Shown here: positions 61,898 to 64,000 of the stretch, in pieces
Layout: every line of letters starts with the position of its first letter
Numbering within the stretch: the first letter of the stretch is position 1
Origin: an uncultured Bacteroidales bacterium
GTDB lineage: Bacteria; Bacteroidota; Bacteroidia; Bacteroidales; Paludibacteraceae
Direction of reading: 5' to 3'
NCBI GenBank assembly: GCA_902800525.1
Contig: CADCEV010000002.1
Span: forward strand, 1 to 64,000
DNA: 64,000 nt
Position numbers and translations under genes: made by a program
Notes under the pieces: model-generated
The model's database searches: none
What the model was told of the DNA's origin: nothing
Seen by the model: the letters and a program-made list of their open reading frames with translations, nothing else

Positions 61898-62637
61898 ATT
61901 ACAAACCGTATTTCCTTAAAATGATATTTTTTGCTTATGCCTTTTTGGTCTTCTAAAACTATCTCGCCGGTGGGACATATATCCGCTATTCGTGCCATAA
62001 AAACCTTCCTTCCTTGCACTTCGTCCCTTTGTACATTCATCGTGGGCTCGAGGCTCACTTCCCGCTCCACAAACGGCCAAAAGCCCTCGCGGCGGTATAA
62101 ATGTGCGCGGTAATATGCCCGAATATCCTCTTTTACGGCACTTTGCACTTCCTTTAACAGCCTCTCCGCTACTTCTTCCACATCAAAATCTATGCCATAA
62201 ATCTGTTTGAGCGAGACCGGATTCGGCGCATTGGAGCACCACTCTATTTGGTTCACATTCAAACCTATGCCCGCTATCGAATACTTCACATCATTCCCGA
62301 TAATCGCGTTCTCTATCAGTATTCCGGCTACTTTCTTGTCCCGCCAATAAATATCGTTCGGCCACTTGATGGTTAACTCACTAATCCCTAACTTGCTAAT
62401 CATCCGGTGTACCGCCACACCGGTAATTACATTGAGTTCAAACAAATTCTGTCTCGGCGGTAACAAGATGGAGCACAGCAGGTTCTTTCCCTCTTCGCTT
62501 TCCCATCTGTTGCCGGTCTGGCCTCTTCCGGCAGTCTGAAAGTCCGTCCGCAGAAAGCACTCGCCTTCCGGCCACTCCCCTTTTGCAATCATCTCACGCA
62601 TCAGGGTGTTCGTACTATTCGTCCGCTCAATAAACAA
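61894..62637 (-). CDS. birA: Biotin-[acetyl-CoA-carboxylase] ligase
   Basis: Attaches biotin to the carboxyl carrier protein. The 247-residue enzyme has the substrate site ERTNSTNTLMREM, the adenylate loop TAGRGQTGNRWESEEGKNL and KWPNDIYWRDKKVAGILIEN; no DNA-binding domain. The start must be TTG at 62637, because an in-frame TAA precedes it and the next ATG would remove the conserved TNSTN. The TTG is part of an AATTATC/AATTGTC repeat. An in-frame heptamer tract encodes VQRDEVQGRK near residue 205. It follows dacB with a repeat-filled gap. Confidence 0.9.
   Translation of the reverse strand: MFIERTNSTNTLMREMIAKGEWPEGECFLRTDFQTAGRGQTGNRWESEEGKNLLCSILLPPRQNLFELNVITGVAVHRMISKLGISELTIKWPNDIYWRDKKVAGILIENAIIGNDVKYSIAGIGLNVNQIEWCSNAPNPVSLKQIYGIDFDVEEVAERLLKEVQSAVKEDIRAYYRAHLYRREGFWPFVEREVSLEPTMNVQRDEVQGRKVFMARIADICPTGEIVLEDQKGISKKYHFKEIRFVI
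62006..62036. repeat. In-frame 7-nt repeat in birA
   Basis: On the minus strand it reads GTACAAA, GGGACGA, AGTGCAA, GGAAGG and encodes VQRDEVQGRK, matching the ribD and glycosyltransferase tracts in frame and sequence. Confidence 0.85.
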
Positions 62638-62660
62638 TTATCAATTATCAATTGTCAATT
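62636..62660. repeat. 7-nt repeat AATTATC/AATTGTC at the dacB-birA junction
   Basis: Three to four heptamers contain both the dacB stop codon (TGA) and the birA start codon (TTG). Confidence 0.88.
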
Positions 62661-64000
62661 CTCTTTTGTGAGGTCCAGCAAGTATTGTTGGATCACATAT
62701 TGTATATTCTTCGCTTTGCCCGGCGCGGAGTTGATCAGAATAGCAAAAACCCAGGTATCGCCGTTCGGCATGTCTATGTAGCCGGCGAAGTTCTTTGTAC
62801 CGGCAATTGTACCGCTTTTGGCGTGAATACGTCCTTCCAAAGCCGTTCCGGGGCAAAGCGATTTGAGTGTGCCTGTCTTTCCGCTGACGGGTAAAGAAGC
62901 AATCCATGCTTCCTGGTTCTTACTGCGGGACATGATGGTCAGTAATTGCACAAAAGCCTTTGCGCTGATGGCATCCTGCGGCGCCAAACCGCAACCGTCT
63001 TTGATGATGGCGTTTTGTACCGCCACTCCTCTGCGGCGCCAGTAGTCGCGTAGCAAGTCCTGACTGTTATGAATCGTGCCCGGCAGCGTGTAACGCGTAC
63101 CTAAATAACGGAACAACGCCTCTGCATACAAGTTATTGCTGTTGATGTTCGTTTCCTTGATCAACTCCGAGAGCGGCTCCGAGTAATGGATATACAACTC
63201 ATGCCGTTTGGGTAGCAAAGGATTGTAGTCCGGCAGGTAGTCCGCCTCACGCGCTACCGTTATTCCCGCTTCACGCAGTTTCGCCGTAAAATGCCGCGCC
63301 AAGAGCAAACCCGGATTAGGCAAATCACCTTTGACGCCGAATGTGCCCAAGTTGGAAGGAACGGCTCCGGTCAAATAGCGCTCGTTGCTGTACGGCAAAC
63401 CGCTCACAAAAGCGCCATCGTACTGAATGCGGTCACAGCGGACGCGGTTGATAAACCGAATATCGTCCACTTGCGGCTCCGTTTTCATCACCGTAGCCAC
63501 CGTTCCGGGCTCTCCGCTTTTGAGCACAATATTCATGGTGTTGCCATAATAATTGAGCGCGAATATGCCGGGTGCATAGTAGTTTCCCGCATCTTCGCAA
63601 AGCCAGCCGGGGTTTTGCGCTTCACCGTCCAACATCGTCATGTCGGCGATAATAGCGCCCTCAATGCGTTTGATCCCTGCCGCACGAACCGCTTTGATCC
63701 ATTGCGTGAAGAATGCCGTTTTGCCTTGCCAGCCCAACGAAGGGTCACATCCTCCATGGACGTACAAATCACCATACAACACACCGTTTTCTATGGATCC
63801 GGTGTATTCCAATATGGTGGGAAAACGAAAACCCGGTCCCATGGTCTCCAGACAAGCCGCTGTGGTGAGTAACTTCATCACGCTGGCAGGAGGCACTACT
63901 TTGTCCGAACGATACTCATCAATTACCTCACCTGTCGTCATGTTTTGTACCAGCACAGACATATTCGCCTGTCCGGTAATAGGATGCGTGGTGAGGAAAT
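62655..64000 (-). CDS. dacB: D-alanyl-D-alanine carboxypeptidase/endopeptidase (PBP4 type; 5' end outside window)
   Basis: Periplasmic peptidoglycan enzyme of family S13 that trims or splits crosslinks. The active-site SxxK is in VVPPASVMKLLTTAA, SxN in TNINSNNLYAEALFRY, and KTG as HAKSGTI (Lys-Ser-Gly). A further KTG-like VSGKTGTLKSLCPGT belongs to the region between them. The frame is open to the end of the window (LTTHPITGQAN precedes the first internal ATG), so the start lies outside. At least 448 residues are present. Confidence 0.92.
   Translation of the reverse strand, partial: FLTTHPITGQANMSVLVQNMTTGEVIDEYRSDKVVPPASVMKLLTTAACLETMGPGFRFPTILEYTGSIENGVLYGDLYVHGGCDPSLGWQGKTAFFTQWIKAVRAAGIKRIEGAIIADMTMLDGEAQNPGWLCEDAGNYYAPGIFALNYYGNTMNIVLKSGEPGTVATVMKTEPQVDDIRFINRVRCDRIQYDGAFVSGLPYSNERYLTGAVPSNLGTFGVKGDLPNPGLLLARHFTAKLREAGITVAREADYLPDYNPLLPKRHELYIHYSEPLSELIKETNINSNNLYAEALFRYLGTRYTLPGTIHNSQDLLRDYWRRRGVAVQNAIIKDGCGLAPQDAISAKAFVQLLTIMSRSKNQEAWIASLPVSGKTGTLKSLCPGTALEGRIHAKSGTIAGTKNFAGYIDMPNGDTWVFAILINSAPGKAKNIQYVIQQYLLDLTKEN

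Overview
The window looks like a chromosomal segment of a Bacteroidales bacterium, probably from a poorly cultured gut or rumen lineage. Four things point there. I could place fifteen promoters of the Bacteroidetes -33/-7 type (TTTG, exactly 20 nt, TANNTTTG, usually followed by GCACC). Shine-Dalgarno sequences are absent. There are type IX secretion genes (porG-like and a porZ-like gene) and a serine palmitoyltransferase for sphingolipids. Many proteins are recognisable Bacteroidetes families (DUF6089, DUF2147, the TGS/ThrRS-like nucleoside kinase, CotH, split OstA/LptA). I see no prophage, insertion sequence, CRISPR array or plasmid gene. The window is cut at both ends inside genes (gapA on the left, dacB on the right).

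Layout. 1-5.7 kb: gapA (partial) with a repeat-bearing leader, then an OmpA protein, a large secreted protein and RNase H in one run, then tRNA-Arg. 5.7-9.9 kb: rfbC-rfbD-DUF2461, prmC, and divergent ribD. 9.9-18.4 kb: an envelope-biogenesis run (lipoprotein, surA, OstA-like, beta-barrel), dnaG, a radical SAM protein and a glycosyltransferase. 18.4-21.7 kb: mdh, serine palmitoyltransferase, LD-carboxypeptidase. 21.7-25.8 kb: psuK-psuG with an orphan 5'-nucleotidase C-terminal domain (pseudouridine salvage), an MFS transporter and a probable 41-residue protein. 25.9-31.1 kb: porG-like, uppS, bamA and two ompH/skp genes, a classic Bacteroidetes outer-membrane assembly operon. 31.3-40.2 kb: cysS, an M15-like protein, nagB, a beta-barrel, an S41 peptidase, a TlpA-like protein, glgB and a YhcH protein. 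40.5-47.6 kb: three tRNAs (Gly, Leu, Leu), DUF2147, rdgB, a double-length PorZ-like protein and a phosphoethanolamine transferase. 47.6-56.7 kb: folE, a SPOR protein, a nucleoside kinase, kdsA, a GH16-like protein, a LOG protein, gyrB, an SPFH protein. 56.9-64 kb: tRNA-Glu, rpsT, an AraC regulator, a lipoprotein, rfbB, CotH, birA, dacB (partial).

Much of the content serves the cell envelope: lipid A/LPS (kdsA, OstA-like, PEtN transferase, dTDP-rhamnose), outer-membrane protein assembly (bamA, skp, surA), peptidoglycan (uppS, ldcA, dacB), sphingolipid, and type IX secretion.

The most unusual signals are at the DNA level. (1) Short-period degenerate tandem repeats (7, 8, 9, 10 or 11 nt) fill many of the small gaps inside operons and also occur in frame inside genes. 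There they make related peptides in unrelated proteins (VQRDKGQGTKE in RibD, VQRDEVQGRK in BirA, GQREKVQGTIK in a glycosyltransferase), build signal peptides, and supply start and stop codons. (2) At two or more loci an intrinsic-terminator-like hairpin carries the -33 box of the next promoter in its loop, so terminator and promoter are one element. (3) The PorZ-like protein contains its whole body twice. All calls were made by eye; similarity searches were not run.
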